A stretch of DNA of 64,000 bases from CALGLS01 sp047626155 (GTDB lineage Bacteria; Bacteroidota; Bacteroidia; Chitinophagales; Saprospiraceae). The notes below the pieces were generated by a model. The model had not been told where the DNA came from and ran no database searches. It saw only the letters and a list, made by a program, of their open reading frames with translations. Positions 16,986 through 25,139 of the stretch are shown piece after piece (the stretch's first letter is position 1; every line of letters begins with the position of its first letter). Location: assembly GCA_047626155.1 (NCBI GenBank), contig JBLHRR010000006.1, positions 22,242 to 86,241 on the forward strand, given 5' to 3'. Made by a program: the position numbers and the translations under genes.

Positions 16986-19900
16986 TCAATCATCCAATTC
17001 TTCAATTTCTTTATCGGCTAATGAATCGACTTTCCGCTGTCCTTTTACAAAATTACACCAGACACAGTATTGTTCATTGCAGCCTTCATAGAATTCATGA
17101 TTCTGGATTTTTTTCCAACTGTCTCGGATCATATCTTTTACGACCTCCACGTACTCGCCGGAATAGGTCAATTCAAATTCCTTAAACTCTCCTTTACTAT
17201 CTGGTTCCATATAGGAAATAGCAGCTGATTGGGCGACCTTTTCAGGCTGTGCTGTTTCAAAAAGTATTTTATAAAAATACAATTGCCTCCAGTAGTTTCC
17301 TCCCAGAGGTTTGGCTTTCGTTGGTTGACGTACTTTGTTTTTATCTAAACTTCCAGTCTTATAATCAACAATATGCACACGGCCTTGTTCGAAAACATCA
17401 ATTCGGTCAACGGCACCGGTTAATGGAATGCCTTCCATTTCCACATTGCGTACATCATGTTCTATCAGTACTTGCTTTGGCCAGTTGTCAATATATTGTT
17501 GGTAATATTTTTGAAGTATCCGTTTACCAATACTCATCCGGCGATCATATTCTTTGGGACGGAAATAAGCACGGTAACGGCGCATTTCTTCTTCAAAAAA
17601 GCCTACGAAAAAATCAACAGGAGGGAATGACTTATCTGTGTCCAGCTTCATTTTTTCAAATTGGCGTCGCAGCGCAAAGTGAATAGCTGTTCCATAGGAG
17701 GCAGCCTCCGATTGAACAGAAGGTAAGCGCAAAACCTTTTCATAATAAAAACTTAAAGGACAACGTAGGTAACTATTCAAACTGCTAATACTCAATACGA
17801 AATTTTCTAACAATGTATCTGCAAGTGCTTTTTCTAATTTGGGAATGTTCGGAACTTCTTGCTCGCGGAGCAATAAAAATTGTGCATCCAAAATCAAATC
17901 GGTTGGCAGGCTCTTTTTTTCAACCTCTATTTGCGTAGCGGCTAATATTTCATCAATGTACACCGTTCGGGCCATCGCCTTTCCTTTTTCGTTTTCCTTA
18001 GCGTAGGAAATATAGAGGTACTCTTTTGCTCTTGTAATTGCAACATAGAATAATCGACGCCGAGCCTCCATCGCATCTTCTTCTCCCGATTGTGTCAGTG
18101 TATCCGGAAAGGTGAAACGGCGACCGCCATAACTTCGTCCCGGCTCCCACTGATCTTTGACAGCGTCTAAAATAAAGACATATTGAAACTCAAGTCCTTT
18201 GCAACTGTGTGCTGTAATGAGGTTGACACCATCGTCCAATTGGATGTTACGCTGCAAGCGAATGGCCAGCCTGTTGGCATCCATACTGCTCAGGGTTTCT
18301 AACAATTTCTTAAGACTCAATCTTGGATTTCTATGTGCTTCCTTTTTGACAAAGCTCATAAAAGTATTCATGATCTGGATCTGCCAAATCTTATCATCCT
18401 GCAACATAATGTGGCCCAACCACCCAGAACGATTGATTAATTTTTCGATGAAAATCGGTAGCGACATATTCACATAGTCGCCAATCAACTCTTCCAATAA
18501 ATCGATGGCTTCCTGTACTTGCACTCCCGTTTTTAGCGAAAGCTTCTCCATGTTTTCTCGATTGCCTAAAGCAATACGCCAACTATCGGAAGACTTCTGT
18601 TGGTGCTTGGCGAGGAAGAGGCTTATGCTGTGTAAGTCAGCTTGGTCAATCCCCCAGAAGTTAAAATGTAAAATGCGATACAATAAATGTTCGCCACTAC
18701 CAGGACGTACATATTCTAGGTAGAGATAGTGAATCAAGGTTCGCAAATTCCGGATTAGTGGAAGGTCGAGTATGTTTACTTCACGTTTGGTATTGTAAGG
18801 GATGCTCTTCTTCTCAAGTAAGGCGATTAAGTTTTCTGCCTGTCGATGCTTGGCGTAGATTACCGCTACTTCTGATAAAGAAATTCCTTTCGCTTGAATT
18901 TCTAACAATTGTTCTGCAATACCTGTTTCTTCATGCAAGCGGTTGGGGTATTCCCGGATAAACGGCTGTACGGTTGATCTGGCAAAAAGCATATTTCGAG
19001 CAGTCAGAATTTTTTCTATCCCTGGCAAGCTCGTTACAATCCTTCGCTTGTTGTTTTCAATGACGCTTTTAGAAGTGTCTAGAATATGTTGAGAAGAACG
19101 GTAATTGTCTTTTAGTAGAATGAGGTTTAACTCGGAAGCATAGTCGTTGTGAAAATCCACGAGGTTTTTCAAACGCGCACCTTGGAACTCATAAATGGAT
19201 TGATCGTCATCACCTACAATAAAAATATTGGGGCTTTCCCAATAATCAATCAGCTTTTGCAAAATCTGATTTTGAGAACCGTTAGTGTCCTGGTATTCAT
19301 CTACCAAGAAATATTGGTAACGCTCTTGATAACTTCGCAATAAGCCATCATGATTTTCAAAACCCTTTAGCACCCACTGGATCATATCCTCAAAATCGTA
19401 ACGCCGTGCTTCCTGCATCATTTGCGTATAGGTTGGAAACAGATTTACGGCAGTACTTAACAGTGCCATCTTTTCCACTTGTTCGTCAAACTTCCATTGT
19501 TTGATGTCTCCTTTTTTGAATTCCCTGCGCGTTTGCTTGTAGATATAATCTTCCCGATTAGGAAGATCAGCGAGGTACGTTTTTATACTGTTATGAATTA
19601 AATCAACCGACCAGTTCTCCGCCTTCATTCGTTGAAATAAATCCTGTAAATTCTTTTCATAGAAATAAGGATCACCCGCTTTAGGTTTTAGTGCATGATC
19701 TTCCGGTATACTATCTAACAAGTCCCGAATGGTTTCTATTCGTTCCAGATCGCTAATTGGTTCGAGGTCATGTCGCCCAAAAAGTTCGAGATTGTCTTTT
19801 ATGACATTATTACAAAAAGAATGAAAAGTGTAGATGTGAACGCGGTGTGCCTCTGGTCCGATAAACGAAAGCAAACGTTCGCGCATCGCTAAAACACCAG

Positions 19901-20135
19901 CATCTGTAAAAGTGAGGCAGAGGATGTTTCCAGCTTGGGCATCCGTCTCCATCAATATGCGCCCGATACGTGCAGTTAGGATGTGCGTTTTCCCTGTTCC
20001 CGGTCCGGCGATGACCATGACGGGGCCTTCTATGCTTTCCACGGCAGCCTTCTGACCGGGGTTTAAGCGGCTGAGTTCCTCCGTGAAAAGGGCATTGTAT
20101 TCCTTGCGTCGTTTTGGATTAGTGGCTTCTTGCAT
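16986..20135 (-). CDS. UvrD/PcrA-type helicase fused to a RecB/AddB-like nuclease
   Basis: This 1049-residue superfamily 1A helicase has Walker A AGPGTGKT (43-50), then FLVDEYQDT, a GDDDQSIYEFQGA motif III, ITAHSCKGLEF (motif V) and RRRLFYVAITRAKEYLYIS (motif VI). The C-terminal 250 residues form a PD-(D/E)XK nuclease domain with GAVDRIDVFE and VHIVDYKTG (about residue 925). Cysteines at about 792 and at 1019, 1024 and 1027 (CNEQYCVWC) match the four-cysteine iron-sulfur staple of AddB-type nucleases. It probably processes DNA ends; no AddB or RecC partner is in the window. It starts 171 bases from the divergent response regulator. Confidence 0.88.
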   Translation of the reverse strand: MQEATNPKRRKEYNALFTEELSRLNPGQKAAVESIEGPVMVIAGPGTGKTHILTARIGRILMETDAQAGNILCLTFTDAGVLAMRERLLSFIGPEAHRVHIYTFHSFCNNVIKDNLELFGRHDLEPISDLERIETIRDLLDSIPEDHALKPKAGDPYFYEKNLQDLFQRMKAENWSVDLIHNSIKTYLADLPNREDYIYKQTRREFKKGDIKQWKFDEQVEKMALLSTAVNLFPTYTQMMQEARRYDFEDMIQWVLKGFENHDGLLRSYQERYQYFLVDEYQDTNGSQNQILQKLIDYWESPNIFIVGDDDQSIYEFQGARLKNLVDFHNDYASELNLILLKDNYRSSQHILDTSKSVIENNKRRIVTSLPGIEKILTARNMLFARSTVQPFIREYPNRLHEETGIAEQLLEIQAKGISLSEVAVIYAKHRQAENLIALLEKKSIPYNTKREVNILDLPLIRNLRTLIHYLYLEYVRPGSGEHLLYRILHFNFWGIDQADLHSISLFLAKHQQKSSDSWRIALGNRENMEKLSLKTGVQVQEAIDLLEELIGDYVNMSLPIFIEKLINRSGWLGHIMLQDDKIWQIQIMNTFMSFVKKEAHRNPRLSLKKLLETLSSMDANRLAIRLQRNIQLDDGVNLITAHSCKGLEFQYVFILDAVKDQWEPGRSYGGRRFTFPDTLTQSGEEDAMEARRRLFYVAITRAKEYLYISYAKENEKGKAMARTVYIDEILAATQIEVEKKSLPTDLILDAQFLLLREQEVPNIPKLEKALADTLLENFVLSISSLNSYLRCPLSFYYEKVLRLPSVQSEAASYGTAIHFALRRQFEKMKLDTDKSFPPVDFFVGFFEEEMRRYRAYFRPKEYDRRMSIGKRILQKYYQQYIDNWPKQVLIEHDVRNVEMEGIPLTGAVDRIDVFEQGRVHIVDYKTGSLDKNKVRQPTKAKPLGGNYWRQLYFYKILFETAQPEKVAQSAAISYMEPDSKGEFKEFELTYSGEYVEVVKDMIRDSWKKIQNHEFYEGCNEQYCVWCNFVKGQRKVDSLADKEIEELDD

Positions 20136-20187
20136 GAATGGGCAAGATACGTAAATTTTCAGCTTTGGTTATTAGCAGTTAGCTATT

Positions 20188-20247
20188 AGCAGTTGGCAGT
20201 TAGCTTCCCACTAACGTGCGTTATAGGGGAGCTAACTGCCAACTGCT
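20188..20247. repeat. Palindromic element with cttcccactaacg core
   Basis: A perfect 17-base stem (20188-20204 with 20231-20247) encloses a 26-base loop with CTTCCCACTAACG at 20204-20216 and a small inner hairpin (AACG-TG-CGTT). The left arm is extended by near-direct copies of AGCAGTTAGCT. The same core lies in the palindrome at 24418-24479 and, inverted, at 3133-3145. It separates the divergent helicase and response-regulator genes. Confidence 0.65.
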
Positions 20248-20306
20248 AGCTGCCAAATGCCAAAAAGCACACACTGAATAGATATGATTTCACTAACTTT
20301 ACCACT

Positions 20307-21044
20307 ATGATAAAAGCAGTAATTATAGATGATGTGGCCAAAGCGATCAAAACCTTACAGCAGGATCTCGAAGCCTATTGCCCAGATGTCGAGATCATTG
20401 GTCATGCGGATGGGGTGGTTTCCGGTGCGAAGTTGATAAAGTCGCTTCAACCAGAGTTGGTCTTTCTCGATATCCAAATGCAGGACGGCTCCGGGTTTGA
20501 TTTGTTAGAAATTGTACCGGCGGTAAACTTTAAAGTCATTTTTACTACCGCTTCTGATGCTTTTGCGATCAAGGCATTCCGATATGCTGCTGTAGATTAT
20601 TTGCTAAAACCTGTCGACCCGGATGAGTTGATGGAAGCTGTTGCGAAATTAAAAGAGCACAATGAAAGTCAGGGAGAGCGTTTGGATATTCTTTCCAATA
20701 CCATTAAGGAAGGGAATGCTCCTCAAAGTATTGCGCTCCATACTTTAGAGAAAATCCACATTGTCAAAGTTGCCAATATCATTAGACTGGAATCGTCTGG
20801 GAATTATACTCAGTTCTATTTTTCGGATCGTCCGAAATTGCTGGTTACTAAAACGCTGAAGGAATTTGATAAGCTTTTACAGGAGCATGGGTTTATTAGA
20901 GTTCATCAATCTCATTTGGTGAATACGGAGCAGATTAAGGAATTTGTGAAAGTAGATGGGGGTTATTTGATGATGGTAGATGGGAGTAAGGTCGCGGTTT
21001 CTGTGCGGAAAAAAGCGGAGTTGGTTAAGTGGCTGAGTCGTTAA
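20307..21044 (+). CDS. LytTR-family response regulator
   Basis: This 245-residue protein has a receiver domain with acidic pair D8/D9, phospho-acceptor D55 (VFLDIQM), T81 and K101 (LLKPVD). A LytTR DNA-binding domain follows (about 145-245, with IVKVANIIRLESSGNYTQFYF and FIRVHQSHLVN). It is a cytoplasmic transcription factor activated by phosphorylation. No histidine kinase is adjacent, so the cognate kinase must be elsewhere. Confidence 0.9.
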   Translation: MIKAVIIDDVAKAIKTLQQDLEAYCPDVEIIGHADGVVSGAKLIKSLQPELVFLDIQMQDGSGFDLLEIVPAVNFKVIFTTASDAFAIKAFRYAAVDYLLKPVDPDELMEAVAKLKEHNESQGERLDILSNTIKEGNAPQSIALHTLEKIHIVKVANIIRLESSGNYTQFYFSDRPKLLVTKTLKEFDKLLQEHGFIRVHQSHLVNTEQIKEFVKVDGGYLMMVDGSKVAVSVRKKAELVKWLSR

Positions 21045-21097
21045 GGTAGTATGGTAAGGTGAATCTTTGTTTTTAGAAAACTAAATTTCTCCCAGAA

Positions 21098-21589
21098 ATG
21101 CTGGATCAAATTCTATTTCCATACTTAATAATCACTAGCGTAATTTTCCTTTGGGTATTTTTCAAAGGTGAAACGCAAATATTTCAAAGCAATAATCTTG
21201 TTCTTGCGATTGTAATCACAGTAATTTTAGCCTTCGAAATTTATACGCTCCTAGTGGAGATTTACTCAGGTTATATTTATGAATCTGTACAATTTATGAT
21301 TCGAGTTTATGGAGATGAAAGGCTACGAGTTTTTTTGTTAATTCCAGCGTTCATATTGCCTCTCCTAAACTTTAAGTATAGGTTTAGAATTAGCATGAAA
21401 TTCCAAGTCTTTATTTATGCGATTTTCTTTTCTTTACTAATGCTGAATTGGTTCGTAGGCAAGGTATCGGTAATTCCTGGATGGCATACAACTATTAATC
21501 CTCAACCAAGTTTTACAAATGTTTTAACAATAATAACTCTCTGGAGTATTTCTGTATTTGGGATTTCGAGGATATATGATTTTGAATAA
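21098..21589 (+). CDS. Small integral membrane protein
   Basis: This 163-residue protein has about four hydrophobic helices (roughly 5-22, 30-50, 82-100, 105-125), with a fifth likely near 140-158. There is no recognised motif. It stands alone behind the response regulator with lower GC than its neighbours. The start ATG is preceded by an A-rich leader. Confidence 0.55.
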   Translation: MLDQILFPYLIITSVIFLWVFFKGETQIFQSNNLVLAIVITVILAFEIYTLLVEIYSGYIYESVQFMIRVYGDERLRVFLLIPAFILPLLNFKYRFRISMKFQVFIYAIFFSLLMLNWFVGKVSVIPGWHTTINPQPSFTNVLTIITLWSISVFGISRIYDFE

Positions 21590-21642
21590 ATAGAGACAAT
21601 GATTCTATGTGTTTTAAGTACCAATCAAAATAAAACAGAATA

Positions 21643-21867
21643 ATGAAATTTTACGTATTCTTAAGTTTGTTAGTAGCATTTTCAATTCATAACTCCTTCA
21701 AAGATGAATTTAAAATAGAGGACTTATCGATAAACTTTACTACTACCAGTATTAAACAAGAAGATGAAATGAAGAAATCATTAATAGCAATATCCGCGAT
21801 AGAAAATCGATTGTTGAATAAATTTACATTAGTAATAGGATACGATAATTGCCCAATTAAAGAATAG
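21643..21867 (+). CDS. Small exported hypothetical protein
   Basis: This 74-residue ORF begins with a plausible signal peptide (MKFYVFLSLLVAFSIHNS) followed by a polar, lysine/glutamate-rich mature part. It lies 53 bases after the membrane-protein gene in the same direction and shares its low GC. Its codon use looks natural, but the shortness and lack of known relatives keep confidence low. Confidence 0.4.
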   Translation: MKFYVFLSLLVAFSIHNSFKDEFKIEDLSINFTTTSIKQEDEMKKSLIAISAIENRLLNKFTLVIGYDNCPIKE

Positions 21868-21900
21868 AACACAGGATACAAACTACACATCAACCCCTAT

Positions 21901-22338
21901 TCAACCAAAATAGCTTTTTAAGGATTTGAAAAAATCATCCCTTCTTCCATTAGACACATTCCTAGAGGAACCATCCTCCATCACAACATAACCACCTTTA
22001 CCCCTCACGTACTTCATAATCCGATTTAGATTAATAATGAAAGAACGATGGATTCTAACAAACTGTAGGGAGTTGTTCAGTAATGTCTCTATTTCCATTA
22101 AAGTCTTACAAACCAGCAGTCGCCGACCATCAGTAAAGTAGAGCGAAGTATAGTTGCCCTTTGCTTCCAAACTAATGATTTGTTGCACTGGTTCAAACTG
22201 GATGCCTTCCATAGTAGGTAACGCAATTTTTCTCACCTCATCTGATGCCATGTAAGCACGTTGTTGTACTACTGGAGCAGCAATGGAAATGCGAGTTGCT
22301 TCATGTTCTTGGGAGGAGGTTGTTTTGATAACTCTCAT
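21901..22338 (-). CDS. LytTR DNA-binding protein without receiver domain
   Basis: This 145-residue protein has a short N-terminal stretch of about 45 residues, then a complete LytTR domain (IQFEPVQQIISLEAKGNYTSLYF, FVRIHRSFIINLNRIMKYV, GGYVVMEDGSSRNVS). There is no phospho-acceptor region, so control must be by level, ligand or partner rather than by phosphorylation. The N-terminal part is too short for a membrane sensor. Confidence 0.8.
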   Translation of the reverse strand: MRVIKTTSSQEHEATRISIAAPVVQQRAYMASDEVRKIALPTMEGIQFEPVQQIISLEAKGNYTSLYFTDGRRLLVCKTLMEIETLLNNSLQFVRIHRSFIINLNRIMKYVRGKGGYVVMEDGSSRNVSNGRRDDFFKSLKSYFG

Positions 22339-22537
22339 GGCAGTGATTTTTTTGGTAGGCCAAGGGCCTGGTGAACGGATTTGTATAATTTGTACTCCTC
22401 AAACATAGCGCTCAAAAACCAGCTTCCCAATCCAATCTCTTTCCATTTGTCAGGTTTCTAATTTTTCATTTTTTACACAAATCATACAAATAAGGCCCAA
22501 TTATTCCTTACCTTTTGCTTGTAAAACAAAATAAACG

Positions 22538-24082
22538 ATGCCAAAGACGCCTTCTAGTAAACTTTTTAACCTGATCAAATCCTTATCGGGATCAGAAAAA
22601 CGGTACTTCAATATTTATGCAAATAATAAATGGGGGGACCGTCAGAATAAGTATCTAAAGCTCTTTACAGCTATAGATCAGCAGAAGGATTTTGATGAAG
22701 AAGCGTTGAAACAAGAGGTTTATAAGGATGAAAAATTTGAGAGCCGAAAGTACTCTGAACTCAAAGCTTACCTGTATGAGCTTATCCTGAAAAGCTTGCA
22801 AGGCTATGACGAAAAATCTTCTTTTGAATATAAGCTGAACAACCTGATGCAGCATGTCCGGGTGCTCTATAAACGGGCGCATTACTCGGAGGCGAAGGAG
22901 CAATTGGCAAAGGCTAGAAAGATGGCTACACAGTACGAATCTTTTGTTACTACACTTGAAATACTCAACTGGGAAAAACAAATCGCCTATACTGAATCAG
23001 ACATTGCCTTTCTGGATAAAGAACTGAATCGAATTGATGAAGAGGAGCAACGCTGTCTGGAACAATTGCGGAATTTATCCATCTACAAAAATATTTTTTA
23101 TCAGTTTATGATCAGTATTCGGAAGGATGCGATCCTGCGGAGTGACTCTCAGATGAGCAGTCTTAAGCGTTTGTTGGATCACCCCCTGCTGAAGAATGAA
23201 GCGGCCCCGAAGTCGCATCGAGCAAAGGTGCTGTACCATCGAATTTATGGATTATATTACTACTCGATTTCTGATTATGAGCAGTTCTATTATTCGAGTA
23301 AAAAGTTTTTGGGGCAGATAGAATTGCAACCTCATTTGTTGAAGGAAGATGTATCCGATTATATATCAGCGGTGAGCAACTTGAGTTTAAGTTCTGCCTT
23401 GACCTATCGTTATGATGAAGTTCGGATATCTATTGATAAGTTCTTGGAGATCAATCCTTTAACGGAAGATGACGAAGTTTGGATACACAAGCAATACTAC
23501 TCTTTTAAATTGAACCTCTGTACCTTTACAGGAGCGTTTGAAGAGGGGCTGGTGGCCATGGAAAAACATTTTGAAGAGCGGAAGAAGTTTGATCCTATCA
23601 ATTTTGAAACGGGGAGTTTCTACCTGCAATATTTCAATATTTATTTCGGAGCGGGGGATTATGACAAAGCGCTGGATAGTTTGAATAGCTGTCTGAATTT
23701 ACCCCGGAGTATAGAGCGACAGGACTTGCAGAGCCTCGGTCGGATTCTGAATCTCGTTATTCATTATGAAATGGGAAATACCATGTTGCTAGAATACCTG
23801 TTGCGTTCTGCTTATCGTTTTTTGCGGCAGCGTAATCGGATATTTGAATTTGAAAAACGAGTGATGAGCTTTATCAAATCTTCAAATAAATTGGTGAGCG
23901 CAAAGCAAGTAAAAAAGGCTTTCAAAATCTTAAAAGAAGATTTTGAAAGCCTTTCCCAGATACCGTCAGAAAAAGCAATGATGCAATATTTTGACTTTGT
24001 GGCCTGGTTAGAGAGTAAGATCGAAAACAAGCCTTTTGCAGAAGTAATTCGGCAGCGGGCAAATGCGACTAAGGCTGAATGA
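22538..24082 (+). CDS. Helical-repeat (TPR-like) cytoplasmic protein
   Basis: This 514-residue protein is nearly all alpha-helical. The N-terminus SSKLFNLIKSLSGSEKRYF is a pattern I associate with uncharacterised Saprospiria proteins. Later helices (for example NIYFGAGDYDKALDSLNSCLNL, around 385-410) resemble tetratricopeptide repeats. There is no enzyme motif. Its 3' end overlaps the convergent leader-peptide gene by 14 bases. A scaffold or regulatory role is plausible but unproved. Confidence 0.7.
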   Translation: MPKTPSSKLFNLIKSLSGSEKRYFNIYANNKWGDRQNKYLKLFTAIDQQKDFDEEALKQEVYKDEKFESRKYSELKAYLYELILKSLQGYDEKSSFEYKLNNLMQHVRVLYKRAHYSEAKEQLAKARKMATQYESFVTTLEILNWEKQIAYTESDIAFLDKELNRIDEEEQRCLEQLRNLSIYKNIFYQFMISIRKDAILRSDSQMSSLKRLLDHPLLKNEAAPKSHRAKVLYHRIYGLYYYSISDYEQFYYSSKKFLGQIELQPHLLKEDVSDYISAVSNLSLSSALTYRYDEVRISIDKFLEINPLTEDDEVWIHKQYYSFKLNLCTFTGAFEEGLVAMEKHFEERKKFDPINFETGSFYLQYFNIYFGAGDYDKALDSLNSCLNLPRSIERQDLQSLGRILNLVIHYEMGNTMLLEYLLRSAYRFLRQRNRIFEFEKRVMSFIKSSNKLVSAKQVKKAFKILKEDFESLSQIPSEKAMMQYFDFVAWLESKIENKPFAEVIRQRANATKAE

Positions 24083-24275
24083 GACCCGGCTGCTGTGCAA
24101 TGACACCGTAGGGTTTTCTTCTTGTTTTGATCGTTGTCCAGTTGTTGTTGAAGCCAGGATTCTGATAGTTATAATCTACATAACCACCTTTTGCCGTTTT
24201 CTGATCTTCCGATCCGATTACGGTGACAAAGCTTTTCACCTTCAACTGCTCAAGTTGTAATTTTTTCTTATCCAT
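24069..24275 (-). CDS. Orphan double-glycine leader peptide, pinensin-like
   Basis: This 68-residue peptide has a leader, KLQLEQLKVKSFVT, then EDQKTAKGG. It follows the Bacteroidota class I lanthipeptide (pinensin-type) precursor pattern: KxxLxxLKVxSFVT, a polar spacer and a GG cleavage motif at residues 30-31. The 37-residue core is rich in N, Y, Q, P and T and contains no cysteine, so lanthionine rings cannot form. No LanB/LanC, peptidase-ABC transporter or other maturation gene lies nearby. The ATG at 24273-24275 opens directly on the leader. Such lone precursors occur in this phylum. Confidence 0.7.
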   Translation of the reverse strand: MDKKKLQLEQLKVKSFVTVIGSEDQKTAKGGYVDYNYQNPGFNNNWTTIKTRRKPYGVIAQQPGLIQP

Positions 24276-24417
24276 AATTATTCATTTAAGTGAGCTAAAT
24301 ATTAATACCTTATAAATATACCATAAAAAGTAGAGAAAAGCTTTACCTAAAAAGTTGATAAGTCAGATTTTAGAATGAGAATAAAGAGGGTTGATCAGGA
24401 TAGATAAAGGTTGATGA

Positions 24418-24479
24418 GGGTTGATAAGGGCTTCCCACTAGTGTACGTTGGTGCGAAAAAAGGGAGCCCTTATCAACCC
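24418..24479. repeat. Palindromic element with cttcccacta core
   Basis: A perfect 15-base stem pairs 24418-24432 with 24465-24479. The loop begins CTTCCCACTA (24431-24440), the same core as the element at 20188-20247, although the stems are unrelated. Both arms continue outward as degenerate copies of a GTTGATNAGG-like unit. It lies just downstream of recX and could help end that transcript. Confidence 0.65.
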
Positions 24480-24501
24480 ATCTACCCTGATCCACCGTTA
24501 T

Positions 24502-24993
24502 CTACCATCTCTTTTTATTTGGCCACTTTTCTTTAATGACTTCCCATACTAAATGCGCTTCATAGCCCTTTCCAATAACAAACTTCGCCAGTTTGCCATT
24601 TTTTTTGAAGGTATTATTTTCGTGAATCGTATCGCTTTTTTTCTCTAACAACCGCTCTAAAGTTTCTCTGTAATCCACATCTCCAATCTCTGCCAAACCC
24701 TTTTTGATACAGTAGGCCGATATTCGCCTTCTCTTTAGTTCCAAAACAATACGTACACGGCCCCACTTTTTTATCCGGAACTTTCCCCCCGCATAAGATC
24801 GGGCAAAGCGTTCTTCATTCAGAAAGTTCTCACTAATCAACTCCGTAATAACATTTTCTAAATCTAATCCGTAGACTCCATAGCTAATCAGCTTCGTCCG
24901 TACCTCTTGATGACAACGATCCTGATAGACACAGTAGCGTTGTAGTTTGAGGAGGGCTTCGTCCTTATCTAAGAATATTTTTTCTTTTTTCAT
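24502..24993 (-). CDS. recX: RecX-family recombination regulator
   Basis: This 163-residue protein matches RecX: three-helix repeats with ALLKLQRYCVYQDRCHQEVRTKL, then FLNEERFARSYAGGKFRIKKWGRVRI. RecX binds RecA filaments and modulates recombination. It is of normal length and the start ATG is clear. It is a separate transcription unit divergent from clpB, and recA is not in the window. Confidence 0.88.
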   Translation of the reverse strand: MKKEKIFLDKDEALLKLQRYCVYQDRCHQEVRTKLISYGVYGLDLENVITELISENFLNEERFARSYAGGKFRIKKWGRVRIVLELKRRRISAYCIKKGLAEIGDVDYRETLERLLEKKSDTIHENNTFKKNGKLAKFVIGKGYEAHLVWEVIKEKWPNKKRW

Positions 24994-25139
24994 CTCGGGG
25001 CTAAAGATAGCTTAAACTTGAAAAAAAGAATCAATATTTTTAGTGGTCACCAATTTGATGGCTATATTGCGTAGTGATGTCAAGGAGAGCTAAATAGCTC
25101 AGACATATTAACAAAAAATAACGATTTAACACCTGAAAA

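Noticed and set aside
24361..24500. Possible CRISPR-like repetition of GTTGATNAGG units
   Set aside because: The units are short, degenerate and without spacers of constant length; they are arms of one palindrome.
25010..25139. CIRCE or sigma-32-type heat-shock site before clpB
   Set aside because: Only a short GAGCTA/AGCTC hairpin is present; no 9-9-9 CIRCE dyad or heat-shock promoter could be seen.
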